Source: Microseira sp003486305 (lineage in GTDB: Bacteria; Cyanobacteriota; Cyanobacteriia; Cyanobacteriales; Aerosakkonemataceae). From it: a DNA stretch of 64,000 bases. Of the stretch, positions 32,512 through 43,104 are shown one piece after another; the first letter of the stretch is position 1; each line of letters opens with the position of its first letter. The position numbers and the translations under genes are program-made. The stretch spans positions 1-64,000 of the forward strand of contig DALYJX010000004.1 of NCBI GenBank assembly GCA_031969655.1, written 5' to 3'. Under the pieces are notes generated by a model that had not been told where the DNA came from, did not search any database, and saw only the letters and a list, made by a program, of their open reading frames with translations.

Positions 32512-35500
32512 TTAATTAAGATAGTATCTCAACTTTTGAGCGAGAATCTCACTTCCAATGATGGAGTAGTGGTTGCCAGGAATATTATGCGTAATGATAC
32601 TTCCAGCTGCTACAGCAGCCCAGCCAAGACTTGGGTCTTGGTTCTGCTTCATTGACTCGTCAGCACAGAAGAAAGTAATTCGACCCGGATAGGGTTGGGG
32701 CGTATAGCGCTTACTCGCTTGAGAGTTGGCTCTGAAAACTTCAAACCTATGGCGCATTTGCTCTGACCTAATTCCTGGTGGCAAGACTCCAAGTTTTTTA
32801 CCCCGGACTAAAATATGCTGCAATTGCTCCTCTGGATTGAGTTGTTTAAGTTCAGCCACAGATACTGAGAACTCTTTACCAACAATCTCGCCTGTATAAC
32901 GAGCGAAAAGGGCTAACAAGCTTGCCTCATCAGTCTTTGAGGAGTTGCCAGCGTCGATGGGGGCAAAACTATTTATCATGACTAGCTGAGATGCTTCTTG
33001 CCCTTGCTGACGTATCTGTTGGGCAATCTCAAAAGCAACGAGACCACCTAAAGACCATCCCCCGATCTGGTAAGGACCGACTGGCTGAACGGTTTGCAAC
33101 AGGTCAAGATAGCTTTTAGCCATTTCCTCCACTTGGGTCAGGGGTTCTCCTTCTCCATCCAGACCTCGTGCCTGTATCCCATAAACTGGCTGATCCGCTC
33201 CCAGGTTTTGAGCTAAATAGCGATAGTTGTAAACAGAACCGCCAATAGGATGGATTAAAAAGAAGGGTTGTTTTTGGCTGCTACCTTTATGAAGTTCCAC
33301 CAACAAAGAGGAGCGCTTAAGCCCATTCTTTTCCTTGGCAAGAGAAGATGAAGAATTCGTCATCTCAAGGAATTCAGCCAGTGCAGCAATAGTGGGGGTA
33401 TTCAAGAGGCGATTGGGAGAAATTTTCTCTTGTAAAGTTTCGCTTAACTTAGAAGTTAGCTGAATCCCTAAGAGGGAGTCTCCCCCTAAATCAAAGAAAT
33501 CATCATAAATACCTATCGGCTCAATCCCCAGAAAATCTTGCCAAATTTGAGCGATTGTTCGCTCCAGTTCGTTTCTATAAGCCACATAAGCATTCGTCAA
33601 TACTGGTCGTGGACTTCTTGAGTGGAAGCGCACAGACTTCTCTAAATCCTGACGTTCATTAAGTCTTGTTTCCCCTTTGTTTTGCTTTATTGCAATCTCT
33701 AAATCCTGTGTTGACACGATAACATGAGGTATTGAATTGGCTTGCTTTATTGCAATCTCTAAATCCTGTGTTGACACGATAACATGAGGTATTGAATTAC
33801 ACAAAATTCGGTGGAAAACCTCTACGCCCTCTGCGGGCAATAACCCATACTTTAGGTGTGGATGAAATAAGGGTTTTGGCGTGGTTGTCCCAAAAGACAA
33901 GTCCGAAAAAGAAGCTGTTTCTTCTGTTAACTGAGTGGTGGAAAACTTTGTACCAGAAGCCAAGCGCTTCGCTACTTCTACTGCCTGACCCTCTTCCTGC
34001 CAAGCACCCCAGTTGATAGAGACGGTGAATGTGCTATCTCGGTTGCTCTTGTAGTGAGCAAAAGAGTCTAGAAAGGCATTTGCAGCACAATAGTCTACTA
34101 GTCCAAAATCTCCCACGATAGAGACAATTGATGAACACAGGACAAACCAATCCAACTGAATATCTTTAAGAATACTATCGAGAACCAGTGTGCCCTTAAC
34201 TTTGGGAGCAAAAGTGCTTTCCGCCATTTCTCGTGTTTTTCGCTGAATGACTCCATTACCCGAATCAGCAACAACAGAGTGAATAACGCCATTGATTTTG
34301 CCGAAACATTCTAAGACTTTGTCGATAGCCCCTTGCATTTGTGATAAATTCGCTACGTCAGCAGAAACCACCAAAACTTCGGCTCCTAGTTTCTCGAGTT
34401 CCTGTAACTTCCGAATTTTTTGACTCACCTGATCGCGATCGTCATGGCTGTTTAACCATTTTTCCCACTCAGAACGGTCGGGAAAAGCAGAACGACCTGT
34501 TAAAATCAGTTTCGCTCGTACAGTATGAGCTAAATATTCTGCCAGAACCAGTCCAATACCTCCGAGTCCACCTGTAATCAGATAAACTCCTTCTTCCCTC
34601 AATCTTTGTAGCTCTTGCTCCGACTTATCTAATCGAACTGGCTCAAAAGTTTGTACCCAACGATGATTACCTCGATAAGCAATTATCCGCTCTGAGGATG
34701 TTGTTTGCAGTTCGTTCAGCAGATGGGTTATAAGTTTCTGCTCACTTTCGCTTCCCGCTCGAGGAAGAACAACATCAATGCTAAGGGGGGTTATATTCGG
34801 GTATTCTTGTGGAATTGTCCGAATCAGTCCAAGCGTTGTGGCTTTTTCTGGATACAATAACTCTTCGCCGATTACTTCCTGTATACCGTTGGAGACAACC
34901 GTGAGTCTCAAGTCATCCGTTAAATTCTGTTTTCCAAGTGCCTGCGCTAGAAACATCAGACTATAGAATCCTAAATCTTGGGTTAACTCAACCCATTCAA
35001 GTCTCGATTCTATAGAACTGTTTTCCGTAACACTCCACAAATGAACAATATGAGTTGGAATTTTATCCGATGTGCTAAGCTCCTTGAGTAATATATCGTA
35101 GTGATCGCGCTGTCTGGGATTAAGAATATATAGACTCATGTCGTATTTGCTAAACTGCTCTCCCTCCCTAACAACAATTACGTCCTCGCCAGCTTGCTTC
35201 AGTTTCTTAACCAGTTGATCTCCTAAACCGCACTCATCGACAAAGAATAGCCAGGACGATTTCACTTGTCGCGTTTGGGTAGGCAACAGGCCGCGTTTCC
35301 ATGATGGAATATAGAACCAGTCAGCAATATCTGGTTTTTTGGACAATGAGACTTCATCAAGCGGCGCGATGGCTTCGCCCGCCGCAGGCATCGCTGCTTT
35401 TGGTTCAACCAATTCCGTGAAGGCTCTTGGGAAAAGACCTGATGGAGTTGCCCTTCCAACTATAATATGCTCTACCAGATCGTGAGTTTCTGGAAAAATT

Positions 35501-38500
35501 GCCACCTCAGCAAATCCCTGTTTGTTTAAGGCTTCATGCCACTGCTGTGTTGATAAAAAGGGATTAGCTTGATTGCGTTCTCCATCCGACAACGATTGCA
35601 TCAGCAAGCCAAAGGTAACGTAAAAGTCTAATTCCTCTTTTGTGATTTCCTGAATCAGGAGAATGCCACCAGGAGCCAACAAAGAACGGACGTGTTTTAA
35701 GGTTTCTCCCATGTTACGGGTGACGTGCAACACATTCGTTGCAATCACCATATCAAATTTATGGAGATCGTACCCTTGCTCTTGGGGAGGCTGCTCAATA
35801 TTGAGTAGGCGATATTCAACAAATGGATAGGCACTAAATCTCTGTTTAGCTCGCCCGAGAAAGGCAGAGCCAATATCTGTAAAAGTGTAGCTGGTTTGCG
35901 ACGGTGACAATATGGGGAGTAACGCCCTTGTCGTGATGCCAGAACCCGCCCCAATTTCTAGAATTCTTAACTGACGATCCGGTGGTAATGAATTAACTAT
36001 CTGTTGTAAGCAAGCTTGCCAGATCCCATTGTAATAAGGAATTGATACCGACTCTTCAATGGTATTTTCATAGACGTTAAAAGAACCTTCTCTAAAAAAG
36101 AACCCTAAAGGCTCTTCTTGACCGGTAAGTACGGCAACAAGATTGTCGCCACAGCGCATCAGAAGATTTAGTTCTTCAGGTTGAGATGCCCATTTGACTT
36201 TAGCTTCCTCTACAAGAGTTGAAATATCTTCGGTCAGTCGCACAAGCTTGATGAACTGATCGCCATCTTGCTGGAGATAGCCTTGCTTTACCAATAGAGA
36301 TAGCCATTGAGATACCAATTGATGGTAGCGAGGCTGAATCTGAAATCGAGCGAAAAATTTTTCAACCGAGTAATTTTCTCCCGGATTGCTAAAAGCACCA
36401 ATACCTCTCAATGCTTTGAGCATATAAGCAATAGAAAGGCTGTCTAAACACTCTCTCTTTGCCTGTTCAGTGGAATTTGTTAATTTCAAAATTTCGGAAC
36501 TAGCCTGGATGCGACCTGCCTCTACAACAGAGTTCCAAATTGGCGGCGCAGTTAAGTTTTGCTGCAAGTGTTCCCGATTATTTGTTTGTGGTGACTCAAC
36601 CCAGTACCGTTGCCGCTCAAAGGGATACGTTGGTAATGGGACTCGATAACGCTGCTCGTTAGCATAGAACCCAGACCAATTCACTTTCACCCCACCTAGC
36701 CAAAGCTGCCCCAAGGTGGTAAATAAGAACGCCATATCCGATCGCACTTCTTGTGGATGGCGCAGCGATGTCAGGACTATCTGGTTGGCTTCCTTACTAG
36801 GATGGTGCTTGGTTAAGGTACTTAGGGTTCGTCCTGGTCCCACTTCCAGCAGGATGCTATCCGCTGTTTTCAAGCAACGCTCGATCCCACGGGCAAATTG
36901 TACTGGCGATCGCAGGTGCTGACTCCAATAGTGGGGGTCTCTCGCCTGCTCGGCGGTAATCCACGTCCCCGTAACATTGGAAATATAAGGAATTTGCGGA
37001 GAGTGTAAGGTAACTTTTTGCACTAGGAAGGCAAACGGCTCTAAGATGGGTTCCATCATCCGAGAATGGAACGCATGGGAGGTTCGCAAGCGGATACACT
37101 CAATCCCCTGCGATCCAAGCTGATGAAGCAAATTGGCAACTGCTTCCATAGGCCCGGAAACCACGCAGCGGGAAGGCTCATTAATGGCAGCTATTGAGAG
37201 TTCTACTCCGAGAAGTCCCTCTAGCGCTTCTGGAGCGAGAGGTACTGAAAGCATTGCTCCCGGCGGAAGTTGCTGCATCATCCGTCCGCGTGCCGCGACC
37301 AAGCACAGGGCATCTTCAAGGGAGAAAACACCCGCTAAACAGGCGGCGACGTATTCACCGATACTGTGACCAATAAATCCTTGCGGCTGGATTCCCCAAG
37401 ATTCCCATAATTTAGCTAGAGCGTACTCAATGGTAAACAGGGCTGGTTGAGCGATCGCGGTCTGTTGCAATTGTTGGGCCGCCTCGTCTGTTTGGTCAGA
37501 ATCTGGGTAAAGAATGTGGCGCAAATCCAGCCCTAATTCCGGTAGGAGCAATTCCGCACAATAATCGACCTGTTGGCGAAAGACGGCTTCATTCTGGTAG
37601 ATTTCCCGTGCCATGTTGACATATTGAGAACCCTGACCGGAAAACATGAAGATGACTGAAGGGATTGAGGATTTTGTATAACCTGTCAAAACTTGTTCTG
37701 GAAGCGTTGTTATTGCCTCATCCAACTCAGAACAAACTAGAATACGTCGATGCTCAAAAGCCTGACGACCGACACTTAAGGTATAAGCCACATCTGCCAA
37801 ATCTATTTCGGGATGTCGCTTAAGATGTTCAGTAAGGTTGAGAGTTGCTGCTTCTAGAGCTTTACTCGTTTTAGCAGATAGGATTAATAGCTGTACTGGT
37901 CTCGTTTGTTCTTCCTTGTCTGCTATCTTCTTTTCTAAGACAGGGGCTTCTTCCAGCACAACATGGGCATTTGTACCTCCAATCCCAAAAGAACTAACTC
38001 CAGCCCGCCGGGGTATGCCATTGGTTTTCCACTCCGATAGCTTAGTGTTGACGTAAAAGGGACTGTTGGCGAAATCAATTTTTGGATTGGGGGTCTGGTA
38101 GTGTAAACTTGGAGGGATTTGTTTGTGCTTAAGAGCCAAAACAGTCTTAATTAGACCCGCCACACCCGCTGCCGTATCCAGGTGGCCTATATTCGTTTTC
38201 ACCGAGCCAATGGCGCAGAAGTGTTTTTTCTGGGTACTGTTGTGGAACGCTTTGGTGAGGGCAGCAATTTCAATCGGGTCGCCGAGTTCTGTTGCTGTAC
38301 CGTGGGCTTCTATATAGCTAATTGATGTGGCATCTATACCCGCGATCGCCTGTGCTTCCCCAATCACTGCTGCTTGACCTTCAACACTGGGAGCTGTAAA
38401 CCCTATCTTATTCGTGCCATCGTTATTAATGGCGGAACCTTTAATAATGGCGTGGATATAATCTCCGTCGCGTCGAGCATCAGTGGCACGCTTGAGCATG

Positions 38501-39267
38501 ACAATACCCACACCATCGCCACCAATAGTTCCTTGTGCTTTCGCATCAAAGGCGCGACAGTGACCATCAGGGGATAGAATCATACCCTCAAGATATAAAT
38601 AACCCTCCTTTTGGGGAACGCTGACAGTAACAGCGCCCGCTAAAGCCATGTCGCACTCGCCATTTAGCAAACTCTGACAAGCCATATGTACGGCGACTAA
38701 GGAAGTTGAACAAGCCGTTTGAATATTTACTGCTGGTCCGGTAAGGTTTAGCTTGTAGGCTACCCTTGTCGGCAGATAATCATTTTCCGTAGCCAGCGTT
38801 AATTGATATGCGCTGACTGTCTTGGAGACAGCAGGATTTAAATAAAGGTTTTTCAACAGATAATCACTTAAACCCGCTCCTGCATAAACCCCGATCGACC
38901 CTGCGTAGGTTTGAGGGTTATAACCAGCTTGTTCTAAAGTTTCCCAAGCACATTCCAAAAAAAGGCGCTGTTGCGGGTCAAGTATCTCAGCATCTTTGGG
39001 ATTAAAGCCAAAGAAATTAGCATCGAACAATTCGATGTCATCCAGCACCGCCTTAGCCTTAACATAATTGGGATTTTGTAGCGGTTCCGGATGAACTCCA
39101 TTCATCAGGAGTTCTTCATCGGAGAACCAAGAAACGGACTCGACCCCGAAACGCAAATTTTCCCAAAAGGCATCTATATTTTTTGCTCCTGGAAAACGCC
39201 CCGACATGGCAATAATAGCTATGTCTGATTCTCCGATCTCATTTTTGAAAAAATTCATCATCTTCAT
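32512..39267 (-). CDS. Type I PKS module: KS-AT-CMT-KR-ACP-TE
   Basis: A 2251-residue modular polyketide synthase. KS spans about 14-440, with Cys186 (QTACSTSL), His in EAHGTATELGDP and His in KTNIGHLDTAAG. AT spans about 535-830: GHSIGE (Ser635) and HAFHS (about 731), a malonyl-CoA signature. The C-methyltransferase is near 1050-1250 (LEIGAGSGITT). KR has ITGGLGGIG near 1565 and the Ser-Tyr-Asn set (CSSIV...YCAAN) near 1712-1726. ACP is DDFFDLGGDSLLG near 1930. TE is GWSLGGLVAF near 2074 with a C-terminal GNHYSII. No DH or ER: the extension should give an alpha-methyl-beta-hydroxy acyl unit, then hydrolytic or cyclising release. The start lies 10 bp after the NRPS stop, so the two are translationally linked. 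An in-frame 20-residue duplication lies between KR and ACP. Confidence 0.92.
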   Translation of the reverse strand: MKMMNFFKNEIGESDIAIIAMSGRFPGAKNIDAFWENLRFGVESVSWFSDEELLMNGVHPEPLQNPNYVKAKAVLDDIELFDANFFGFNPKDAEILDPQQRLFLECAWETLEQAGYNPQTYAGSIGVYAGAGLSDYLLKNLYLNPAVSKTVSAYQLTLATENDYLPTRVAYKLNLTGPAVNIQTACSTSLVAVHMACQSLLNGECDMALAGAVTVSVPQKEGYLYLEGMILSPDGHCRAFDAKAQGTIGGDGVGIVMLKRATDARRDGDYIHAIIKGSAINNDGTNKIGFTAPSVEGQAAVIGEAQAIAGIDATSISYIEAHGTATELGDPIEIAALTKAFHNSTQKKHFCAIGSVKTNIGHLDTAAGVAGLIKTVLALKHKQIPPSLHYQTPNPKIDFANSPFYVNTKLSEWKTNGIPRRAGVSSFGIGGTNAHVVLEEAPVLEKKIADKEEQTRPVQLLILSAKTSKALEAATLNLTEHLKRHPEIDLADVAYTLSVGRQAFEHRRILVCSELDEAITTLPEQVLTGYTKSSIPSVIFMFSGQGSQYVNMAREIYQNEAVFRQQVDYCAELLLPELGLDLRHILYPDSDQTDEAAQQLQQTAIAQPALFTIEYALAKLWESWGIQPQGFIGHSIGEYVAACLAGVFSLEDALCLVAARGRMMQQLPPGAMLSVPLAPEALEGLLGVELSIAAINEPSRCVVSGPMEAVANLLHQLGSQGIECIRLRTSHAFHSRMMEPILEPFAFLVQKVTLHSPQIPYISNVTGTWITAEQARDPHYWSQHLRSPVQFARGIERCLKTADSILLEVGPGRTLSTLTKHHPSKEANQIVLTSLRHPQEVRSDMAFLFTTLGQLWLGGVKVNWSGFYANEQRYRVPLPTYPFERQRYWVESPQTNNREHLQQNLTAPPIWNSVVEAGRIQASSEILKLTNSTEQAKRECLDSLSIAYMLKALRGIGAFSNPGENYSVEKFFARFQIQPRYHQLVSQWLSLLVKQGYLQQDGDQFIKLVRLTEDISTLVEEAKVKWASQPEELNLLMRCGDNLVAVLTGQEEPLGFFFREGSFNVYENTIEESVSIPYYNGIWQACLQQIVNSLPPDRQLRILEIGAGSGITTRALLPILSPSQTSYTFTDIGSAFLGRAKQRFSAYPFVEYRLLNIEQPPQEQGYDLHKFDMVIATNVLHVTRNMGETLKHVRSLLAPGGILLIQEITKEELDFYVTFGLLMQSLSDGERNQANPFLSTQQWHEALNKQGFAEVAIFPETHDLVEHIIVGRATPSGLFPRAFTELVEPKAAMPAAGEAIAPLDEVSLSKKPDIADWFYIPSWKRGLLPTQTRQVKSSWLFFVDECGLGDQLVKKLKQAGEDVIVVREGEQFSKYDMSLYILNPRQRDHYDILLKELSTSDKIPTHIVHLWSVTENSSIESRLEWVELTQDLGFYSLMFLAQALGKQNLTDDLRLTVVSNGIQEVIGEELLYPEKATTLGLIRTIPQEYPNITPLSIDVVLPRAGSESEQKLITHLLNELQTTSSERIIAYRGNHRWVQTFEPVRLDKSEQELQRLREEGVYLITGGLGGIGLVLAEYLAHTVRAKLILTGRSAFPDRSEWEKWLNSHDDRDQVSQKIRKLQELEKLGAEVLVVSADVANLSQMQGAIDKVLECFGKINGVIHSVVADSGNGVIQRKTREMAESTFAPKVKGTLVLDSILKDIQLDWFVLCSSIVSIVGDFGLVDYCAANAFLDSFAHYKSNRDSTFTVSINWGAWQEEGQAVEVAKRLASGTKFSTTQLTEETASFSDLSFGTTTPKPLFHPHLKYGLLPAEGVEVFHRILCNSIPHVIVSTQDLEIAIKQANSIPHVIVSTQDLEIAIKQNKGETRLNERQDLEKSVRFHSRSPRPVLTNAYVAYRNELERTIAQIWQDFLGIEPIGIYDDFFDLGGDSLLGIQLTSKLSETLQEKISPNRLLNTPTIAALAEFLEMTNSSSSLAKEKNGLKRSSLLVELHKGSSQKQPFFLIHPIGGSVYNYRYLAQNLGADQPVYGIQARGLDGEGEPLTQVEEMAKSYLDLLQTVQPVGPYQIGGWSLGGLVAFEIAQQIRQQGQEASQLVMINSFAPIDAGNSSKTDEASLLALFARYTGEIVGKEFSVSVAELKQLNPEEQLQHILVRGKKLGVLPPGIRSEQMRHRFEVFRANSQASKRYTPQPYPGRITFFCADESMKQNQDPSLGWAAVAAGSIITHNIPGNHYSIIGSEILAQKLRYYLN
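33682..33798. repeat. In-frame 60-bp tandem duplication in the PKS gene
   Basis: 57 identical bases at 33682-33738 and 33742-33798, period 60 bp. Duplicates the peptide SIPHVIVSTQDLEIAIKQ in the KR-ACP linker. Perfect identity means it is recent or an assembly artefact. Confidence 0.95.
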
Positions 39268-39277
39268 TGCTCCTGAT

Positions 39278-42200
39278 TCACGGTTTTTTCTGCGATCGAT
39301 ACTGTTGCCTGATATTCCTTCGTTGGTTCATCGAACCTTGACTGTTGCCGCGAAGTTCGGCTCGCTCTGCCTCTGACTTAGGAGCATCTGGTGCTGGGAA
39401 TTCCCGGCTACTTAAATATTGTCCCAACGCTCTGACAGTTGGGTGTTGAAACATATCTACTATTGATAGTTCTTTGTAAAAAGTTGTTCGCAGTTCCTCC
39501 CGAACTTGGACTAATAGTAAGGAAGTTCCTCCTAGATCAAAAAAATTGTCATCCAGCCCTACTTTTTCTAAGAGAAGAATTTTCCGCCAAACATCAGCAA
39601 TGAGTTTCTCTACCTTGGTTTTCGGCATCTCCAAAGCAAGAGAGCGCACTACGGGAGCGGGGGGTGGAAGGGCGCGACGGTCTACTTTTCCGTTGAATGT
39701 TAGTGGTAGATCGCTCAGCACCATCAGTGTCGCCGGAACCATGTATTCTGGTAGTTTTTGCCTGAGATATGTCTTAGTTTTGTGGGACAAATCTTCTTTT
39801 GAATTTAATGCTCCTCTAAGTACGATATATGCAACCAAGCGTTTGTTACCCGGCTGGTCTTCATGTACCACAACCACAGCTTGGTTTACCTCACGATGCT
39901 GGCTTAGTATAGCTTCAATTTCTCCTAATTCGATGCGGAAGCCGCGAATCTTAACCTGATTGTCGATGCGCCCTAAAAACTCGATACTACCGTCGCTTAA
40001 GTACCGAGCTAAGTCGCCAGTTTTGTAAAGACGCGCAGAGGGTTCATTGCTAAAGGGATTGGGGATGAATTTCTCTGCCGTTGCTTCTGGGCGACCTAGA
40101 TAACCGCGAGCCAAGCCCTCTCCACCAATGTGCAATTCCCCTGGAACACCAATTGGGACAGGTTGGAGGTGACGGTTCAGAACATACGTAGTAACATTCC
40201 CAATGGGGGTTCCAATGGGCACATAAGAAGCAGCAGGATTCTTGACTATGAACTCAGACAAGTCATAGTAAGTAGCCACGGCTGTTGTTTCTGTCGGTCC
40301 GTAGCCATTGAGCAATTGGGAAGGATTCGTCAATCCCTTGACGCAACGTTGCCACAGTTTTAAGGTTTCCGGCAAGATGGCTTCTCCCCCAACAGACACC
40401 ACCCGCAAAGATTCTGGGAGTGTCTCTTCTGCTGCTGCCAGTTCCACCATCACCTGATGCCAGTGGGATGTCGGCCAATCCATCATTGTTATTCCCCACT
40501 CGCGGCATCGTTGCACAAATCTACTGCCAGACACTAGCATCTCGTCTGTCCGTAGAACCAGTGTTGCACCTGCACTCAGGCAAGGAAAAATTTCTATTGC
40601 AGCCCCATCAAAGGCAATGGAAGCAAACTGGAGAACACGGTCTGACTGTGTAATGTTGTATATCGCTGTGGCTTCCGAGGTAAAATTGACAATAGACCGA
40701 TGCTCAATCATCACTCCTTTTGGCTTACCTGTAGACCCAGAAGTATAAATCACATAAGCCAAGTTACTAGCTTTAACTTCAGTGAGGGGATTTTCTTCAC
40801 TATGAGCGTCGATATTGGGCCAGTCGCTATCCAAGTAGATTACCCGTGCTGCACTCACAGGCAATGAAGACGCCAATTTTTTCTGAGTTAGCAACACCTT
40901 AACCTGAGAATCACTCAACATATAAGCCAAGCGATCGGAAGGATAGTTGGGGTCTAAAGGCAGGTAAGCACCACCCGCTTTGAGAATTCCTAATAATCCT
41001 ATTACCATTAAGGGCGATCGCTCTACACAAATCCCCACTAAAACTTCTGGCCCGACACCAAGGGTTTGCAAATAGTGAGCTATTTGGTTTGCACGTCTAT
41101 TCAACTGGTTATAGGTCAGTTGTTGGGAGCCGTCCTCGACTGCTATAGCATCAGGAGTTCGTTGCACCTGCTCTTCAAATAACTGATGGATACATTTGTT
41201 GTTGGGATAATCAGTTTGGGTATTGTTCCACTGCCGAGTGAGCTGATGCCGTTCAGCTTCCGTTAGCAGAGGTAATTCAGAAAGAAGCTGTTCTGGATTA
41301 GCTACGATTGCCTCTAATAAGGTTTGGAAATGTTGCGTCATCCGCGAGATGCTAGCAGCATCAAACAAATCGGTATTGTATTGCCAGCACACCTGAAGAA
41401 GCCCCTGTGCTTCCATAACCATTACATCCAGGTCAAAAGCTGCTCCCCGTTGGTGTCCGAGTAGGTAGGGTTCCATCTGAAGCCCTTGTTCCTGGAAGTG
41501 CGATGAATTTTTAAGAGGCTTGCACCAACGTTGCTTTTGCCAAGTGAAGCCAACTTGGAACAGAGGTGAACGACTGATATCTCGTTGAAGCTGAAGCCGT
41601 TCTACTAAGAGGGGAAAGGGATAATCCTGATGCTCTTGAGCTTCTTTTACTTTACTGCTTACTCGGGCAAGAAATTCTTTAAATGTGAGGTTTCCCGATA
41701 CAGACGCTCGCAAGACAACGGGATTGACAAAGTAGCCGAGAATTTCTTTAAACTCTCCACCCCACCGACCTGCCATTGGGCTTCCTACGAGGATGTCTTC
41801 TTGATTAGTGTAGTGGCAAAGTTGCACGTAGAATGCCGCCAGCAGAATCCTGTAAAGACTTGTTCCAGAGGTGAGAGCTAGCTCCCTAAGTCCTTGAATT
41901 AATTGTTCATCTAGCTTTAAAATATGGGTTGCTCCCCGATAGGTCTGTACGGTCGGGCGCGATCGATCTGTAGGCAGATTCAAAATTGGCAATTCACCAG
42001 CTAATTGTTTTTGCCAATATTCCCAAAGTTCCTCTCCCCTGGAACCCGATAGCATTTCGGACTGCCAACGTACAAACTCTGGATAGACTTTATTCTTAGG
42101 AAGAGAATCAGAAGCTACCCCTGTCTGCTCTTGGCTGGCTTTTTGGGTTTCGCTGGCATACAATACTTGAAGTTCATTGAGCAGCAAATCAAAAGACCAC

Positions 42201-42658
42201 ATATCGCCTGCGATGTGGTGCATTGTCAGCAAGAGAATGTGTTCTTGTGCTGACCGAGTAAACAAATTGACCCGTAAGACTGAATCTCTTTCTAGGTTGA
42301 AAGGGCTGTCAGTTTCAGCGAAAATTTGCTCTCTTAAGTAGTCTTCGCTCCAAGAAGAGGCATCTGTTACCTGGATATCAATTTCCTGTTGTTCGTGAAG
42401 AAGTTGAACAGGTTTGCCTTGGTGGGTGGTATAAGTGGTTCTGAGAATAGGATGGCGATCGAAAATTTTTTCCCATGCACGGCACAAAGTTGGTATATCT
42501 AAAGCGGAGCGAATTCGCACCGTAATAAAAATATTGTAAGCCACGCTTTCTGGAGCCATTTGGTAGAGAAACCATAAGGCTTGTTGACCGTAAGAAAGGG
42601 GATAAAAATATTTGGCTTTATGGGCGGCGATTTCTGGATTCTTAAAAGATGCAGTCAT
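39278..42658 (-). CDS. NRPS module: condensation-adenylation-PCP
   Basis: A 1126-residue nonribosomal peptide synthetase. C domain about 15-440, with intact HHIAGDMWS (about 149). A domain about 480-985: A3 YTSGSTGKPKG, A4 FDGAAIEIF, A5 NGYGPTETTA, A7 YKTGDLARY, A8 GRIDNQVKIRGFRIELGEIE and A10 NGKVDRRAL. PCP has DDNFFDLGGTSLLL (about 1040). By eye alignment to GrsA the specificity residues read roughly D-G-I-D-S-G-G-A-V-K; I do not recognise that code, so the amino acid is unassigned. The leading C domain implies an upstream acyl or aminoacyl donor not encoded as a module here. It is the first gene of the minus-strand arm, followed directly by the PKS. Its ATG overlaps the stop of an oxygenase remnant. 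Confidence 0.92.
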   Translation of the reverse strand: MTASFKNPEIAAHKAKYFYPLSYGQQALWFLYQMAPESVAYNIFITVRIRSALDIPTLCRAWEKIFDRHPILRTTYTTHQGKPVQLLHEQQEIDIQVTDASSWSEDYLREQIFAETDSPFNLERDSVLRVNLFTRSAQEHILLLTMHHIAGDMWSFDLLLNELQVLYASETQKASQEQTGVASDSLPKNKVYPEFVRWQSEMLSGSRGEELWEYWQKQLAGELPILNLPTDRSRPTVQTYRGATHILKLDEQLIQGLRELALTSGTSLYRILLAAFYVQLCHYTNQEDILVGSPMAGRWGGEFKEILGYFVNPVVLRASVSGNLTFKEFLARVSSKVKEAQEHQDYPFPLLVERLQLQRDISRSPLFQVGFTWQKQRWCKPLKNSSHFQEQGLQMEPYLLGHQRGAAFDLDVMVMEAQGLLQVCWQYNTDLFDAASISRMTQHFQTLLEAIVANPEQLLSELPLLTEAERHQLTRQWNNTQTDYPNNKCIHQLFEEQVQRTPDAIAVEDGSQQLTYNQLNRRANQIAHYLQTLGVGPEVLVGICVERSPLMVIGLLGILKAGGAYLPLDPNYPSDRLAYMLSDSQVKVLLTQKKLASSLPVSAARVIYLDSDWPNIDAHSEENPLTEVKASNLAYVIYTSGSTGKPKGVMIEHRSIVNFTSEATAIYNITQSDRVLQFASIAFDGAAIEIFPCLSAGATLVLRTDEMLVSGSRFVQRCREWGITMMDWPTSHWHQVMVELAAAEETLPESLRVVSVGGEAILPETLKLWQRCVKGLTNPSQLLNGYGPTETTAVATYYDLSEFIVKNPAASYVPIGTPIGNVTTYVLNRHLQPVPIGVPGELHIGGEGLARGYLGRPEATAEKFIPNPFSNEPSARLYKTGDLARYLSDGSIEFLGRIDNQVKIRGFRIELGEIEAILSQHREVNQAVVVVHEDQPGNKRLVAYIVLRGALNSKEDLSHKTKTYLRQKLPEYMVPATLMVLSDLPLTFNGKVDRRALPPPAPVVRSLALEMPKTKVEKLIADVWRKILLLEKVGLDDNFFDLGGTSLLLVQVREELRTTFYKELSIVDMFQHPTVRALGQYLSSREFPAPDAPKSEAERAELRGNSQGSMNQRRNIRQQYRSQKKP

Positions 42659-42717
42659 AATACTCCCTTATTTATATCAAAATCCCTAAAAAGTACAAGA
42701 CTATATTCGTTGGTTCT
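42655..42717 (-). pseudogene. Remnant of a TauD-like oxygenase N-terminus
   Basis: Encodes NEYSLVLFRDFDIN, matching the AYSLVLFRGFDIN segment of the oxygenase at 21430, then stops; its TGA overlaps the NRPS ATG. Only ~14 residues are recognisable, so homology is suggestive. Confidence 0.4.
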
Positions 42718-43104
42718 TAGTCTTGGTCGCGATCGAGAATAATTTAGATGCGTTTCCCCTGGAGGAGAATAGGAATGTAATTCTTCTTGCTGCACAGATG
42801 AGAATACCATGAACGTTAACTGCATTTGTCGGCTGTCTCTTGGAAACAGAAATTTTTCTTTACATCCAATAGAGAATGCGTAGACACTGCATCGGCTTTT
42901 CGTCATCATCATTTCCTCCAGATGAACAGACCTGTATTTTGCGATCGACCGCCTTGATTATAACCTGCCGCTCCTCATCTGTTATGTTCATAATAAATAA
43001 ATCGCCCGCCATATTTCCTCTTCTTTGCTAGGTTCTATGTTTACCTAAAACCTGATTTTTATCGGTAGTATTTATCTGGGCAAACAATTATCAGTATTTC
43101 TAGG
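42718..43104. other. Leader region upstream of the NRPS gene
   Basis: No gene recognised. Contains a GCGATCG HIP1-like site at about 42940 and AT-rich stretches. It presumably holds the promoter of the NRPS-PKS arm, but no convincing -35/-10 pair was chosen. Confidence 0.35.
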
